Assembly: GCF_001441165.1 (NCBI RefSeq)
Contig: NZ_CP013126.1
Coordinates: 2,757,551-2,821,550, forward strand
Reading direction: 5' to 3'
DNA from: Acidipropionibacterium acidipropionici
Lineage (GTDB): Bacteria > Actinomycetota > Actinomycetes > Propionibacteriales > Propionibacteriaceae
DNA: 64,000 nt
Every line of letters starts with the position of its first letter. Position 1 is the stretch's first letter. Shown one piece after another: positions 8,632 through 24,598 of the stretch. A program made the position numbers and the translations under genes. The notes under the pieces are model-generated. The model was not told the DNA's origin. It was given only the letters and a program-made list of their open reading frames with translations, and ran no database searches.

Positions 8632-10244
8632 TGGGACGGGACTTCTGGGAAGCGACCGGGGTGATCGAACAGGCGCTGGACGCCATCGATCACACCGGAG
8701 ACTCCCGCATGCCCGACACCCGCAAGATCGCCGCCATGACGAAGGCTCGGGCGCTGGCCGATCGGATGGTGGCCCTGGCCGCCGTCTACACCGACCTGGT
8801 CGCCCGGTCCGGCGCCACCGAGAAGACAGCAGGCACACCGCTGAGCGACTACCTGGCCCTCACCGAGGGGCGGAGCTCCTCGGAGGCCAATGGGCTGGTG
8901 CATCAGGCCGGGCGGATCACCGCCGATCCCCAGGTGCGGGACGCCGCCCTGGCCGGGACCGTGTCACCGGGCAAGGCCGCTGCGGCCGGAGCCGTGCTGC
9001 GCGAACTGCCCCGCCACGAGATGAGTGAGGCGCAACGGCAGGCTGCCGCCGGAGCACTGTTGGAGCAGGCCGTCGGTGGTGCCACCACCCGTCAGATCAG
9101 CCGCAGTGCTGATCGGGTGCTGGAGCAGGTGGCCCCGGAGTTGGCGCCCACCGCGGACGGGCGGGCCGCCGAGGCCGAACGGCGACGGCAACGAGCTCTC
9201 AGGGAGCGTGAACTGAACTTCGCCGAGGACGGCCGGGGCTCGGTGCGTTTCTGGGGACGACTGCCCGACACCGAGGGCGACCTGCTGCGCACAGTCATCG
9301 GCGCCTGCGTGGAACGCGGCCGGGGCGACGAGCGCCTCGAGCTCGAGGCGCTGAAGACCCGAAAGTTCTCAGGGGACCTATCGGCTGGGGAGTACTTCGC
9401 CGCCCGGGCGGTCCTGGGAGAGCGGGAGCACCGCACCACCGCCCAACGACAGGCCGACGCCCTGACCGACATGATCACCACCCTCCAGGACACCGGGCAC
9501 ATTCCCGCGGCGGGCGGGGAGACGCCAAGGGTGATCGTCACCCTGGACTACATGGGTCTGCTGCAGCTGGCCGTCGATGCCGCGGCCACCGGCACCCGCC
9601 CCGACGGCACAGTGCTGGATGAGGTGTCGGCCGCCCGGCTGCGCACCGCACTGACCGGCACCAGCGAGAACAGCGCCGATGTGTCGGCCTCCCAGGTACG
9701 GATCGCCTGCTGCGACGCCGGAATCCTTCCCGTCGTCCTCGGTGATCAGTCCGAGATTCTTGATGTGGGCCGGGAGCACCGGCTCGTGACACCCCAGATC
9801 CGCAAAACCCTCGCCCTGCGAGACGGAGGCTGCATCTTCCCCGGCTGCCAGGTTCCAGCCCAGGCCTGCCAGGCCCACCACGTCACACCCTGGTGGGCCG
9901 GAGGGCCCACATCCATCGACAACCTGGTGCTCGTGTGCCGCCATCACCACGGCGTCATCGAACCCCACCGGTTCAACCCTGCAGCCGACCAATGGCACAT
10001 CACCTTCGACCCCGACACCGGACGCCCGAGAGCCATCCCACCGGCCCGGATACGCCGCGACGTCCCACCCGGCTCGGATGCTGGGGAGCGCTCCGCCCCG
10101 GGCCGGGACAAGAGGGCGGAGGCGCTCGAAGAAGCAGAACCCGGGAGTGGCGGAGGTCACGGACAGAACCAGCAGGAGAACTCCGCCCACGACCCAGGAG
10201 GCAGGGAAGATCGCCCCGGCGGTCAGGAATCACTCATCGCGTGA
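8631..10244 (+). CDS. DUF222 / 13E12-repeat HNH endonuclease-like protein
   Basis: The 537-residue protein has an N-terminal helical DUF222 domain (about residues 20-350). An HNH motif follows near residues 390-450: CIFPGCQVPAQ, then HHVTPW, then NLVLVCRHHH. The last 80 residues or so are charged, Gly/Pro-rich and probably disordered. The family is multicopy in many actinobacteria (REP13E12 type in mycobacteria) and is suspected to be mobile, but no enzymatic role is established. It separates the TIGR03085 gene from hisI, which are usually close neighbours. The ATG 8631 start has no Shine-Dalgarno. Confidence 0.85.
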   Translation: MGRDFWEATGVIEQALDAIDHTGDSRMPDTRKIAAMTKARALADRMVALAAVYTDLVARSGATEKTAGTPLSDYLALTEGRSSSEANGLVHQAGRITADPQVRDAALAGTVSPGKAAAAGAVLRELPRHEMSEAQRQAAAGALLEQAVGGATTRQISRSADRVLEQVAPELAPTADGRAAEAERRRQRALRERELNFAEDGRGSVRFWGRLPDTEGDLLRTVIGACVERGRGDERLELEALKTRKFSGDLSAGEYFAARAVLGEREHRTTAQRQADALTDMITTLQDTGHIPAAGGETPRVIVTLDYMGLLQLAVDAAATGTRPDGTVLDEVSAARLRTALTGTSENSADVSASQVRIACCDAGILPVVLGDQSEILDVGREHRLVTPQIRKTLALRDGGCIFPGCQVPAQACQAHHVTPWWAGGPTSIDNLVLVCRHHHGVIEPHRFNPAADQWHITFDPDTGRPRAIPPARIRRDVPPGSDAGERSAPGRDKRAEALEEAEPGSGGGHGQNQQENSAHDPGGREDRPGGQESLIA

Positions 10245-10477
10245 TCCCGGGAAGAGCGATGAACCGGGAAAACACCCCATGAGCAGATCAGTTCCGTGGC
10301 GACTGATGGCGGGCGGAATCATCCTGGTTCAGCTCCGGTATCCGGCAGATCCTGTGCACCCGACGATGAATTGATAGCTCGAAAGGCGATGGACCGGAAC
10401 CGATGCTATATCCCCAGGCGCCGGGCGGCCGGCAAGCCGAGAGATGAACGGTCTCGCCCCTGCCGACCGTCGGCGAC

Positions 10478-10491
10478 CATAATGAACCCCA
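10478..10491 (+). promoter_or_regulatory. -10 hexamer for leaderless hisI transcript
   Basis: CATAAT at 10478-10483 is followed by 7 nt and ATG 10491. There is no Shine-Dalgarno, so hisI probably starts at the first base of its mRNA. This favours ATG 10491 over the in-frame ATG 10482, which overlaps the hexamer. Confidence 0.55.
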
Positions 10492-10850
10492 TGCCACTCG
10501 ACCCAGCGATCGCCGCGCGACTCAAGCGCAACCCCGACGGGCTGGTCCCTGCCGTCGTCCAGGAGGCAGCCACCGGAGATGTCCTCATGATGGCGTGGAT
10601 GGACGACGAGGCACTGGCCCGTACCCTGGCCACCCGCAGGGCCACCTACTGGTCCCGGTCAAGACGCGAGTACTGGGTCAAGGGAGAGACCTCCGGTCAC
10701 ACCCAGCACGTCCGTGAGGTCCGCCTGGACTGCGACGGCGACACCATCCTCATGAGGGTCGATCAGACCGGAGGAGCCTGCCACACCGGCGACCACACCT
10801 GTTTCGACGCCGACCAGCTGCTCGCCGACGAGGTGGACGCTCACCGATGA
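10491..10850 (+). CDS. hisI: Phosphoribosyl-AMP cyclohydrolase
   Basis: The 119-residue HisI-only enzyme performs the third step of histidine synthesis, opening the purine ring of PR-AMP. Conserved features include [30 protein letters not shown] and the Zn/Mg-binding DCDGDTI plus [11 protein letters not shown]. No HisE domain is fused. It overlaps trpE by 4 nt (ATGA), so histidine and tryptophan genes are translationally coupled here. Confidence 0.95.
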   Translation: MPLDPAIAARLKRNPDGLVPAVVQEAATGDVLMMAWMDDEALARTLATRRATYWSRSRREYWVKGETSGHTQHVREVRLDCDGDTILMRVDQTGGACHTGDHTCFDADQLLADEVDAHR

Positions 10851-12415
10851 CCCAGAACCTCACCATCGAACCCACCCTCGAGCAGTTCCGGGCCCTGGCC
10901 GCCGAGCCTGGCCGCGGCGTCATCTCGGTGCGCGCGAGGCTCACCGCCGACGACGTCACCCCGGTCGGCGTCTACAACCACCTGTGCGGAACCCGGGATC
11001 TCACCTTCCTGCTGGAATCCGCCGAGGCCGGCATCTGGTCGCGCTGGTCCTTCATCGGCGTGCGCTGCGAGACCGCGCTGACCAGCGTCGACGGACACGC
11101 CGAATGGATCGGGGAACGCCCCGCCGGTATCGAGGACCACGCCGACCCGCTGGAGGCCCTCGGCTCGTCACTGGCGGCCCTTCGATCGCCCCGCGAGCCC
11201 GGGATGCCGCCGCTCACATCAGGGTTCATCGGCTACCTCGGCTACGACGTCGTCCGCCGCCTGGAGAAGATCGGTGACGACACCGTTGACGACCTGCGGC
11301 TGCCCGAACTGTGCTTCATGCTGGTCGGTGACATGGCCGTGGTGGACCATCACCGCGGCGACCTGTGGCTCATCTCCAACGAGTACCGTCCCGCCTCCGA
11401 CCCGCAACAGCCCGATCCTGCACAGGTCGACGCCGCCTGGCACCGCGCCGTGGCCCGGATCGAGCAGATGGCCGAGCGCCTCGCCGAGCCGAGGGCCAGC
11501 CTCACCGAGATCGACCACGGGCTGGCCGACGTCGCCATCTCCCGTCAGCGCACCCCCGAGCAGTTCGCCGGGATGGTCGACGCCGCCATCGAGAAGATCC
11601 GCGACGGCGAGATCTTCCAGGTGGTGCCCAGCCAGCGCTTCGACATCGACACCGGTGCCGACGCCCTGGACCTCTACCGTCAGCTGCGCCGCCGTAACCC
11701 CAGCCCCTACCTGTATCTGCTGAGGCTGCCGGGATTCTCCGTGGTCGGATCCTCCCCGGAGGCCCTGGTGACGCTGACCGACGGGGTGGCCACCACCCAC
11801 CCCATCGCCGGCACCCGTCCCCGTGGGGCCACCGCAGCAGCCGACAGCGCCCTGGAGGCCGAACTGCTGGCCGATGAGAAGGAGCGCTCCGAGCACACCA
11901 TGCTCGTCGATCTGGGCCGCAACGACCTGGGACGGGTCTGCGAGCCGGGCACCGTCAACGTCACCCAGTTCATGCACGTCGGCCGCTACTCCCACGTCAT
12001 GCACCTGGAGGCCTCGGTCACCGGCATCCCGCGCCCCGATGTGAGCGCCCTGGACGTCACCCTCTCCTGCTTCCCCGCGGGCACCCTGTCGGGTGCGCCC
12101 AAGATCAGCGCCATGCGGATCATCGAGAAGGCCGAGACGACCCGCCGTGGCGTCTACGGGGGAGTGGTCGGCTACTTCGACCTGGCCGGCAACTCCGATG
12201 TCGCCATCGCGATCCGCACCGCCGTCCTCAAGGACGGCGTCGCCCACGTCCAGGCCGGGGCCGGCATCGTGCTCGACTCGGTCGGGCTCAATGAGAACCG
12301 CGAGTGCGAGAACAAGGCCGCGGCCGTCCTGGACGCCGTCCGCGGCGCCGAGGCCTGGTCGAGGGCCCACAGCACTGACGCAGACCTGGCCGGCGACCGC
12401 ACCACCCATGGCTGA
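10847..12415 (+). CDS. trpE: Anthranilate synthase component I
   Basis: The 522-residue chorismate-using subunit converts chorismate to anthranilate with ammonia from TrpG, which is not in this window. The chorismate-binding domain shows [12 protein letters not shown], the [10 protein letters not shown] loop, [10 protein letters not shown] and [11 protein letters not shown]. The N-terminal domain contains the feedback-site region (LLESAEAG near residue 55), suggesting tryptophan inhibition as in the family. The start overlaps hisI, and the stop overlaps the following membrane-protein gene by 8 nt. Confidence 0.97.
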   Translation: MTQNLTIEPTLEQFRALAAEPGRGVISVRARLTADDVTPVGVYNHLCGTRDLTFLLESAEAGIWSRWSFIGVRCETALTSVDGHAEWIGERPAGIEDHADPLEALGSSLAALRSPREPGMPPLTSGFIGYLGYDVVRRLEKIGDDTVDDLRLPELCFMLVGDMAVVDHHRGDLWLISNEYRPASDPQQPDPAQVDAAWHRAVARIEQMAERLAEPRASLTEIDHGLADVAISRQRTPEQFAGMVDAAIEKIRDGEIFQVVPSQRFDIDTGADALDLYRQLRRRNPSPYLYLLRLPGFSVVGSSPEALVTLTDGVATTHPIAGTRPRGATAAADSALEAELLADEKERSEHTMLVDLGRNDLGRVCEPGTVNVTQFMHVGRYSHVMHLEASVTGIPRPDVSALDVTLSCFPAGTLSGAPKISAMRIIEKAETTRRGVYGGVVGYFDLAGNSDVAIAIRTAVLKDGVAHVQAGAGIVLDSVGLNENRECENKAAAVLDAVRGAEAWSRAHSTDADLAGDRTTHG

Positions 12416-13004
12416 GCGCGGAGAGGACGTCACGATCCTGCCTGCCGGGCTTCGGGCGGGGCTGACCGCCCTGCCCCTGCTGGCCGCGGTGGTCGCGGTC
12501 GCCGTGGCCGGCCGCACCTGGCGGCAGGTCGGCACCGTCGGCCTGACCGGTGACCAGCTCACCGACGACCTCGCGCGGGGCCTGGGGTTGCTGGGGCTGG
12601 CCGCCTGGGCGCTGCTGCTGGTGGTCGGCGGCACCGGACGCCTCGTCGTCGGGATCCTCGAGGCCCTCATCGGCGCCGGGCTGATCGTCGTGGTCGCCAC
12701 ATCCGATGCCCTGCCCGCAGGCCTTCAGGACCACGGCATCACGGCCGCGTCCCTCGCCTCGGCACCCCTGCGGACGCCGGCCTGGCTGGCCCTCGGAGCC
12801 GCCGTCCTGCTCATCCTGGGCGGTGCGGCGCTGGCCGTGCTCGGCCGGCGATGGCCGCAACGGAGATCCAGGTTCACCCGGCGTCCCGCGCAGGCCGATG
12901 CGCCGCAGGGCGCCCGCGACATCTGGGCGGCCATGGACCGCGGGGAGGACCCCACGGCCGAACCGCCAGCAGTCGAGTCGGAGGAGCCCGGGCAGACGTC
13001 CTGA
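12408..13004 (+). CDS. Trp-biosynthesis-associated membrane protein
   Basis: The 198-residue protein has four predicted hydrophobic segments (TALPLLAAVVAVAVA, LGLLGLAAWALLLVV, IGAGLIVVVA, LALGAAVLLILGGAALAVL) and a charged C-terminal tail. Its position directly after trpE with overlapping ends, its topology and the early W-R-Q motif match the Trp_oprn_chp/TIGR02234 family found only in actinobacterial trp operons. Its function is unknown. Confidence 0.75.
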   Translation: MAERGEDVTILPAGLRAGLTALPLLAAVVAVAVAGRTWRQVGTVGLTGDQLTDDLARGLGLLGLAAWALLLVVGGTGRLVVGILEALIGAGLIVVVATSDALPAGLQDHGITAASLASAPLRTPAWLALGAAVLLILGGAALAVLGRRWPQRRSRFTRRPAQADAPQGARDIWAAMDRGEDPTAEPPAVESEEPGQTS

Positions 13005-13129
13005 TCACTGCCTGAGAGGGCCCGGGCGGGGCCGTCAGGCGCGGTAGGGTGCGCCTTACGGGCCGTTCGCGGCCCGGACCCCACCCGTCAGCGCCGATGA
13101 GCGCCGCATGAGGCATACCAGGAGGAGCC

Positions 13130-13369
13130 ATGAGCAGTCCGGCAGAGCCCGCCCCCAGCCGGGCGCGACAGGTCCGCGAGTACGAGGACGGCAAGAGCCC
13201 CGCCGCATGGACCGGCGTCATCATCGCCGCCGTCGGCTTCATCGTGGCCACGGTCGGCGCGATGGCCGGCCCGAACTGGACGGTCATCATCGTCGGCGCC
13301 GCGGTCGTGGTCGTCGCCCTGATCGTGACCGGGATCATGAAGGCCGCGGGCCTGGGACAGAGCCACTGA
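13130..13369 (+). CDS. HGxxPAAW-type small membrane protein
   Basis: The 79-residue protein has a signature DGKSPAAW (HGxxPAAW family variant with Asp in the first position) near residues 20-27, followed by two transmembrane helices. It lies between the Trp-associated membrane protein and trpC, its usual actinobacterial location. ATG 13130 is preceded by CAGGAGG. A possible -10 (TAGGGT) lies in the 125-bp gap before it, so it may have its own promoter. The role is unknown. Confidence 0.8.
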   Translation: MSSPAEPAPSRARQVREYEDGKSPAAWTGVIIAAVGFIVATVGAMAGPNWTVIIVGAAVVVVALIVTGIMKAAGLGQSH

Positions 13370-13377
13370 GGAGGAGC

Positions 13378-14187
13378 ATGTCCGTCACACCCAGACAGAC
13401 CGGAACCGTGCTGGACGAGATCATCGCCGGGGTGCTGACCGACCTGCGGGAACGTCAGGAGCTGGTCGAGGAGGCGAGCCTGCGGGAGGCCGTCGAGCTC
13501 ATCGATCCGCCGCTGGACCCCCAGCGGGCGCTGCGCGCCGAAGGCCTGTCGGTCATCGCCGAGGTCAAGCGAGCCAGCCCCTCCAAAGGCCACCTCGCCG
13601 AGATCCCCGACCCCGCCGTGCTCGCCCGGCAGTACGAGGCGGGCGGGGCGACCGCGATCAGCGTGCTCACCGAGCAGCGCCGTTTCCACGGCTCCCTGGC
13701 CGATCTCGACGCGGTGCGCAAGGACGTCTCCGTCCCGGTGCTGCGCAAGGATTTCGTCGTCACCGAATACCAGGTGCTGGAGGCCCGGGCACACGGCGCC
13801 GACCTGGTCCTGCTCATCGTCGCCGCCCTGGACGACCCCGAACTGGAGACCCTCTACCGGTTGACCCGCCGTCTCGGCATGACGGCCCTGGTGGAGGTCC
13901 ACACCCCCGAGGAGGCCCGTCGTGCCGCCGGCCTGGGGGCGTCGGTGGTCGGCGTCAACGCCCGCAACCTCAAGACCCTCGAGGTGGATCCCGGCAACTT
14001 CTCCGCGCTGGTCTCCCAGCTGCCGGACCAGGCGGTCAAGATCGCCGAGTCGGGGATCCTCACCGTCGACGACGCCGTCGCCGCCCATCGTGCCGGGGCC
14101 GACGCGATCCTGGTCGGCGAGGCCCTCGTCCGCTCCGGAGATCCGGCGGCCTTCATCTCCGCCATCCGCGAGGCGACAGCCTCATGA
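13378..14187 (+). CDS. trpC: Indole-3-glycerol phosphate synthase
   Basis: The 269-residue TIM barrel closes the indole ring of CdRP. Visible active-site elements are VIAEVKRASPSKGHL (catalytic Lys), VLRKDFVV, LVEVHT, GVNARNLKT and IAESGI. It is monofunctional, with no TrpF domain fused. The start follows GAGGAG at 13371-13376. A 23-bp tandem duplication spans its stop codon. Confidence 0.97.
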   Translation: MSVTPRQTGTVLDEIIAGVLTDLRERQELVEEASLREAVELIDPPLDPQRALRAEGLSVIAEVKRASPSKGHLAEIPDPAVLARQYEAGGATAISVLTEQRRFHGSLADLDAVRKDVSVPVLRKDFVVTEYQVLEARAHGADLVLLIVAALDDPELETLYRLTRRLGMTALVEVHTPEEARRAAGLGASVVGVNARNLKTLEVDPGNFSALVSQLPDQAVKIAESGILTVDDAVAAHRAGADAILVGEALVRSGDPAAFISAIREATAS

Positions 14188-14218
14188 TCAGCCCTGCGAC
14201 GGCCTCATGATGAGCCCT
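14173..14218 (+). repeat. 23-bp tandem duplication across the trpC stop
   Basis: Units 14173-14195 and 14196-14218 differ at two positions (A/G and C/G). Both encode ATAS-stop if read in the trpC frame. A third copy begins with GCGAC at 14219. It lies within the 69-bp trpC-trpB spacer. Confidence 0.85.
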
Positions 14219-14256
14219 GCGACCTCCTCCTGAACTCCAACAGAACGCGAGAATCA

Positions 14257-15543
14257 ATGTCACCCACATCCATGTCATCCGGCACCGCACAGGAGGCGGC
14301 ACGCAGGGAGCAGACCCTGCCCGACGACCGCGGCCACTTCGACCAGTTCGGCGGCCGCTTTGTGCCCGAGGCCCTCCAGGCCGCGCTGAATCAGCTCGAC
14401 GAGGTCTTCACCGAGGCGATGGCCGATCAGGACTTCCTCGATGAGCTCGACTCCCTGCGACGCGACTACGCCGGGCGTCCCAGCCCGCTCACCGAGGCCC
14501 ACCGCTTCGCCGAGCACTGTCCCGGTGCCCGCGTCTTCCTCAAGCGGGAGGACCTCAATCACACCGGCTCCCACAAGATCAACAATGTGCTCGGCCAGGC
14601 TCTGCTGGCCCGGCGGATGGGCAAGCACCGGCTCATCGCCGAGACCGGGGCCGGACAGCACGGGGTGGCCACCGCCACCGTCGCCGCCATGCTCGGCATG
14701 GAGTGCAGGGTCTACATGGGCGAGGTCGACACCGACCGGCAGGCCCTCAATGTGGCCCGGATGCAGCTGCTGGGCACCGAGGTGGTGGCCGTCCAGGCCG
14801 GGTCCAGGACCCTCAAGGACGCCATGAACGAGGCGATGCGCGACTGGGTGGCCAATGTCGACGACACCCACTACCTCATCGGCACCGCCTCGGGCCCCGC
14901 CCCCTTCCCCAAGGTGGTGCGCGAGTTCCAGCGGGTCATCTCCACCGAGTCCCGCGAGCAGATCCTGGCCGTCACCGGCCGTCTGCCCGACGCCGTCTGC
15001 GCCTGCGTCGGCGGCGGCTCCAACGCCATCGGCTCCTTCGCCGAGTACATCCGCGACCCCGAGGTCGCCCTCTACGGCTTCGAGGCCGGCGGAGAGGGGG
15101 TCTCCACCGGACGCCACGCCGCCTCCATCACCGGGGGCTCGGTGGGCGTGCTGCACGGCACCCGCACCTTCATCCTTCAGGACGCCGACGGCCAGACCGT
15201 CGAGTCGCACTCCATCTCCGCCGGCCTGGACTACCCGGGGGTCGGCCCCGAGCACTCCTGGCTCGCCGAGACCGGACGGGCCACCTACCTGCCGATCGAC
15301 GACGACGAGGCCATGGATGCGCTGCGGCTGCTCACCCGCACCGAGGGCGTCATGCCCGCCATCGAGTCGGCCCACGCGGTCGCCGGGGCGATGAAGATCG
15401 CACCGCAGCTGAGACGCGACGACGGCGAGAAGCCGGTCATCATCATCACCATCTCGGGACGCGGGGACAAGGACGTCGACACCGCCCTGCGGTGGTTCGG
15501 CCTCGACGGCAGCGTCGACGCCACGACAGGAGGCATGAAGTGA
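14257..15543 (+). CDS. trpB: Tryptophan synthase beta chain
   Basis: The 428-residue PLP enzyme condenses indole with serine. The PLP lysine is Lys107 in HTGSHKINN; the phosphate-binding GGGSNAIG loop and the ETGAGQHGV motif are present. It is TrpB1 type, partnering the adjacent TrpA. ATG 14257 lacks a strong Shine-Dalgarno; ATG 14272 is an alternative. The trpA start overlaps its stop. Confidence 0.97.
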   Translation: MSPTSMSSGTAQEAARREQTLPDDRGHFDQFGGRFVPEALQAALNQLDEVFTEAMADQDFLDELDSLRRDYAGRPSPLTEAHRFAEHCPGARVFLKREDLNHTGSHKINNVLGQALLARRMGKHRLIAETGAGQHGVATATVAAMLGMECRVYMGEVDTDRQALNVARMQLLGTEVVAVQAGSRTLKDAMNEAMRDWVANVDDTHYLIGTASGPAPFPKVVREFQRVISTESREQILAVTGRLPDAVCACVGGGSNAIGSFAEYIRDPEVALYGFEAGGEGVSTGRHAASITGGSVGVLHGTRTFILQDADGQTVESHSISAGLDYPGVGPEHSWLAETGRATYLPIDDDEAMDALRLLTRTEGVMPAIESAHAVAGAMKIAPQLRRDDGEKPVIIITISGRGDKDVDTALRWFGLDGSVDATTGGMK

Positions 15544-16385
15544 GCAGCAGCGGCGAGGCGTACCAGAAGGCGCGCGAGCAGGGCCGGCCCGCCCTGGTGG
15601 GCTACCTGCCCGTGGGCCACCCCACCGTCGACGACTCCCTGGCGGCGATGCGGGCCCTCACCGAGGGCACCACCGGCACCGGCGTCGACCTCGTGGAGAT
15701 CGGCCTTCCCTACTCCGACCCGATGATGGACGGCACGGTCATCCAGCACGCCACCACGAAGGCCCTGGAGCTCGGCGTCCACACCCGTGACGCCCTGCGC
15801 GCCGCCGAGACGGTCGCCGCCACCGGCACGCACTGCGTCGTGATGACCTACTGGAATCTCGTCGAGCACTACGGCGTCGACGCCTTCGCCCGTGATCTCG
15901 CCGCGGCCGGCGGGTCCGGGCTCATCACCCCCGATCTCACCCCCGACGAGGCCTACGAGTGGTTCGAGGCCTCCGACAGGTACGGCCTTGACCGCATCTT
16001 CCTGGTCGCCCCCTCCTCGACCGACGAGCGACTGGCGCGGACCGTGAGCGCCTGCCGCGGTTGGGTCTACGCCACCAGCGTGATGGGGGTCACCGGCGCC
16101 AGGGCGCACACCTCCAGCGCCGCCCCCGAGCTGGTCGCCCGGGTCAAGGCCGTCGACCCCGAGATCCCGGTGGGCGTGGGCCTGGGGGTCTCCAACGGCG
16201 ATCAGGCCGCCGAACTCGGCGCCTTCGCCGACGGCGTCATTGTCGGATCCGCACTGGTCCGGGCGCTGGTGGAGGCCGACGAGTCGGGGGCCGGCGCCGC
16301 GGCCGGCATCGAGAGGATGCGCGGCATCGTCGACGACCTGGTCGACGGGGTGCGCCGCGCCCGCCCGGTGAGGCAGACGCAGTGA
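15540..16385 (+). CDS. trpA: Tryptophan synthase alpha chain
   Basis: The 281-residue TIM barrel cleaves indole-3-glycerol phosphate. The catalytic Glu and Asp lie in [16 protein letters not shown], and the phosphate loop in [12 protein letters not shown]. Its GTG start overlaps the trpB stop (GTGA), and its own stop overlaps the lgt start in the same way, showing tight coupling. Confidence 0.96.
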   Translation: MSSSGEAYQKAREQGRPALVGYLPVGHPTVDDSLAAMRALTEGTTGTGVDLVEIGLPYSDPMMDGTVIQHATTKALELGVHTRDALRAAETVAATGTHCVVMTYWNLVEHYGVDAFARDLAAAGGSGLITPDLTPDEAYEWFEASDRYGLDRIFLVAPSSTDERLARTVSACRGWVYATSVMGVTGARAHTSSAAPELVARVKAVDPEIPVGVGLGVSNGDQAAELGAFADGVIVGSALVRALVEADESGAGAAAGIERMRGIVDDLVDGVRRARPVRQTQ

Positions 16386-17311
16386 CTCCCGGGGCGCTCA
16401 TCGCACTGTCGATCCCCAGCCCCTCGGTCAGCGGCTTCCACATCGGGCCGGTGACCATCCACTTCTACGCGCTCTGCATCCTGGCCGGGATCGTCGTCGC
16501 CTACCTCATCGGCGGGCGCCGGTACCGTGCCAGGGGCGGACGCCAGGAGGACTTCGAGACCGTCACCATCTGGGCGGTGGTCGGCGGCATCATCGGGGCC
16601 CGGATCTACCACGTCATCACCGACCACGAGCTGTACTTCGGCCCGGGCCGCACCTGGTACCACATGTTCTTCATCTGGCAGGGCGGGCTGGGGATCTGGG
16701 GATCGATCGCCGGAGGTGCTCTCGCGGTGTGGCTGGTGTGCCGCTCCAAGGATCTGCGGTTCTGCGACCTGGCCGACTCCCTGGCGCCGGGCATCCTGCT
16801 CGCCCAGGGGATCGGGAGGCTGGGGAACTGGTTCAACCAGGAGCTCTTCGGCAGGCCCACCACGCTGCCCTGGGGCCTGGAGATCGCCCCCCAGCACCGA
16901 CCCCTGGGCTACCTGCAGTACGCCACCTTCCACCCGACCTTCCTCTACGAACTCATCTGGAACGTCGCCGGGGCCTGCTTCCTGCTGTGGGCCGACCGCC
17001 ACTGGCGGCTGGGGCGCGGAAAACTCTTCGCCCTCTACGTCGTCACCTACACCTTCGGCCGGTTCTGGGTCGAGCGGCTGCGCATCGACCCCGCCAACCA
17101 CGTCGGCGGCTGGCGGATCAACTCCTACACCTCCCTGCTGGTCTTCGCGGCCGGCCTGGTGCTCCTGATCTGGATGCTGCGCAACAAGCCCGGCCAGACC
17201 CCTCCTGGAACCCCGGAGAAGGTCCCCGCCGCCGAGGAGCAGGACTCCGATGCCGATGAGGACAGGGACGACGATCCGAAGGACGCCGGAGACGCCGGCA
17301 CCGAGGGGTGA
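16382..17311 (+). CDS. lgt: Prolipoprotein diacylglyceryl transferase
   Basis: The 309-residue membrane enzyme transfers diacylglycerol to the lipobox Cys of prolipoproteins. The Lgt signature GRLGNWFNQELFG (residues about 143-155) and the conserved HFYALCILAG and WQGGLGIWG segments are present. The C-terminal tail of about 40 residues is strongly acidic and Pro-rich, common in actinobacterial Lgt. Its location after trpA is conserved in actinobacteria. The GTG start overlaps the trpA stop. Confidence 0.96.
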   Translation: MTPGALIALSIPSPSVSGFHIGPVTIHFYALCILAGIVVAYLIGGRRYRARGGRQEDFETVTIWAVVGGIIGARIYHVITDHELYFGPGRTWYHMFFIWQGGLGIWGSIAGGALAVWLVCRSKDLRFCDLADSLAPGILLAQGIGRLGNWFNQELFGRPTTLPWGLEIAPQHRPLGYLQYATFHPTFLYELIWNVAGACFLLWADRHWRLGRGKLFALYVVTYTFGRFWVERLRIDPANHVGGWRINSYTSLLVFAAGLVLLIWMLRNKPGQTPPGTPEKVPAAEEQDSDADEDRDDDPKDAGDAGTEG

Positions 17312-17452
17312 CAACGTCTCCCGCTCCCAGACGGGTGTCTCTCATTGTGGACCGCCGTTTCGCCTGTCGGGCAAGGTGTGCAACTCTTGGCCTGCCCTCG
17401 GCTCCCGCTACCGTGACGGTCGGTCGTAACACGCCGTTTACACACGGTCTGC

Positions 17453-23498
<6,046 letters not shown>

Positions 23499-23501
23499 GC
23501 C

Positions 23502-24545
23502 TCAGGCGCTGCGGCGCACCACCAGGTCGCTGGACACCAGGACCTGGCGGTGCGCCGGTGCCCGGCCGTCGATGAGGTCGCGCAGCATCGTGGCGGCCGT
23601 CCGGGCCAGCGTCTCGGCCGGATTCGTCATGGTGGTCAGCGCCGGTGTGACGGCCTCGGCCACCGGGGAGTCGTCGAAGCCGACGAGGGCGACGTCCTCG
23701 GGCACCTGCAATCCCGCCTCGGAGAGGGCCTGCAGGGCTCCCCAGGCGGTGAGGTCGGATGCCGCGAAGATCCCGTCGATCCCGGGCCGGCCCGCCAGGA
23801 AGTCGGCGGTGGCGCGCCTTCCCGTCTGCATGGTGAAGTCTCCGACGACCTGGGCGACCGGTTCGAGTCCGTGGGCCGCGAGCTCCTCGAGGAATCCGGC
23901 GCGCCGCTCTCGGGCGGCGTGCATGTCCGCCGGCCCGCAGACCATCGCCAGCCGCGTGCGTCCCCCCTCGATGAGTCGCCGCGTGGCGATACGGGCCGCC
24001 TCCCGGTTCCTCAGGTCGACGAACGGGGCCCCGGGGACCTGGGGATCTCCGACGAAGACGACGGGAACGGGCTGCGCGGCCACCTCGGCGAGGGCGGAGG
24101 TGGCGGCCTCGTGGTGGGAGACGATCACTGCCCCGTCCAGACGCCCCGAACCCAGCAGATCCATGGGATTCTGACCGCTGGGCCCCCATCCCGGCGTCGA
24201 TGAATTCGTGATGCCCAGCAGGACGTGGGTGTCGGTGCCGGCGAAGGCGGACATGGCGCCGCGGAAGATCCGGGAGAAGAAGGGGTCGGTGAAGACCCTC
24301 TCGTCCGGCTCGGGGATGAGCACGCCGACCGCCCCGGCGTGACGGGTGGCCAGTGAGCGGGCCGTCTGGTTCAGGACGTAGCCGATCTGTCTGGCGGCGG
24401 CCTGCACGATCCTGCGGGTCTCGGGCCGTACCGCTGAATGACCGGACAGGGCCCTGGACACGGTGGCGCGGGACACGCCGGCCTGTCGGGCGACGTCGTC
24501 CAGGGTGGCGGCGGCTCGCTCTCCGCCCACTGGTGCAGTGGCCAT
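23502..24545 (-). CDS. LacI-family repressor (CebR-like)
   Basis: The 347-residue regulator has an N-terminal helix-turn-helix (TLDDVARQAGVSRATVSRAL, residues 14-33) and hinge (GYVLNQTARSLAT). A periplasmic-binding-type sensor domain follows (VGVLIPEPDERVF, DGIFAASDLTAWGAL, ALVGFDDSPVAE). It lies directly downstream of and co-oriented with a binding protein, two permeases and a GH1 glucosidase. By analogy with Streptomyces cebEFG-bglC/cebR, it probably represses that operon through the AGCGCT-centred operators near 29317-29366 and is released by cellobiose or a related glucoside. This link is inferred. Confidence 0.85.
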   Translation of the reverse strand: MATAPVGGERAAATLDDVARQAGVSRATVSRALSGHSAVRPETRRIVQAAARQIGYVLNQTARSLATRHAGAVGVLIPEPDERVFTDPFFSRIFRGAMSAFAGTDTHVLLGITNSSTPGWGPSGQNPMDLLGSGRLDGAVIVSHHEAATSALAEVAAQPVPVVFVGDPQVPGAPFVDLRNREAARIATRRLIEGGRTRLAMVCGPADMHAARERRAGFLEELAAHGLEPVAQVVGDFTMQTGRRATADFLAGRPGIDGIFAASDLTAWGALQALSEAGLQVPEDVALVGFDDSPVAEAVTPALTTMTNPAETLARTAATMLRDLIDGRAPAHRQVLVSSDLVVRRSA

Positions 24546-24598
24546 TGGTGGACCTTCTCACGATGTTGACGAGCGTTGCAATGGATGACGCTGAGTGT

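Noticed and set aside
8313-8903. Minus-strand open frame upstream of and overlapping the HNH gene
   Set aside because: It overlaps the N-terminus of the recognised DUF222 protein and has no domain or start signal.
9378-10190. Antisense frame over the HNH gene
   Set aside because: Shadow of the DUF222/HNH coding sequence, with no independent signals.
17426-17441. GTAAC-N6-TTTAC resembling a GlnR-type nitrogen box before gltB
   Set aside because: Only one pair of half-sites is present and one deviates from consensus. The position relative to a promoter is unclear, so chance is likely.
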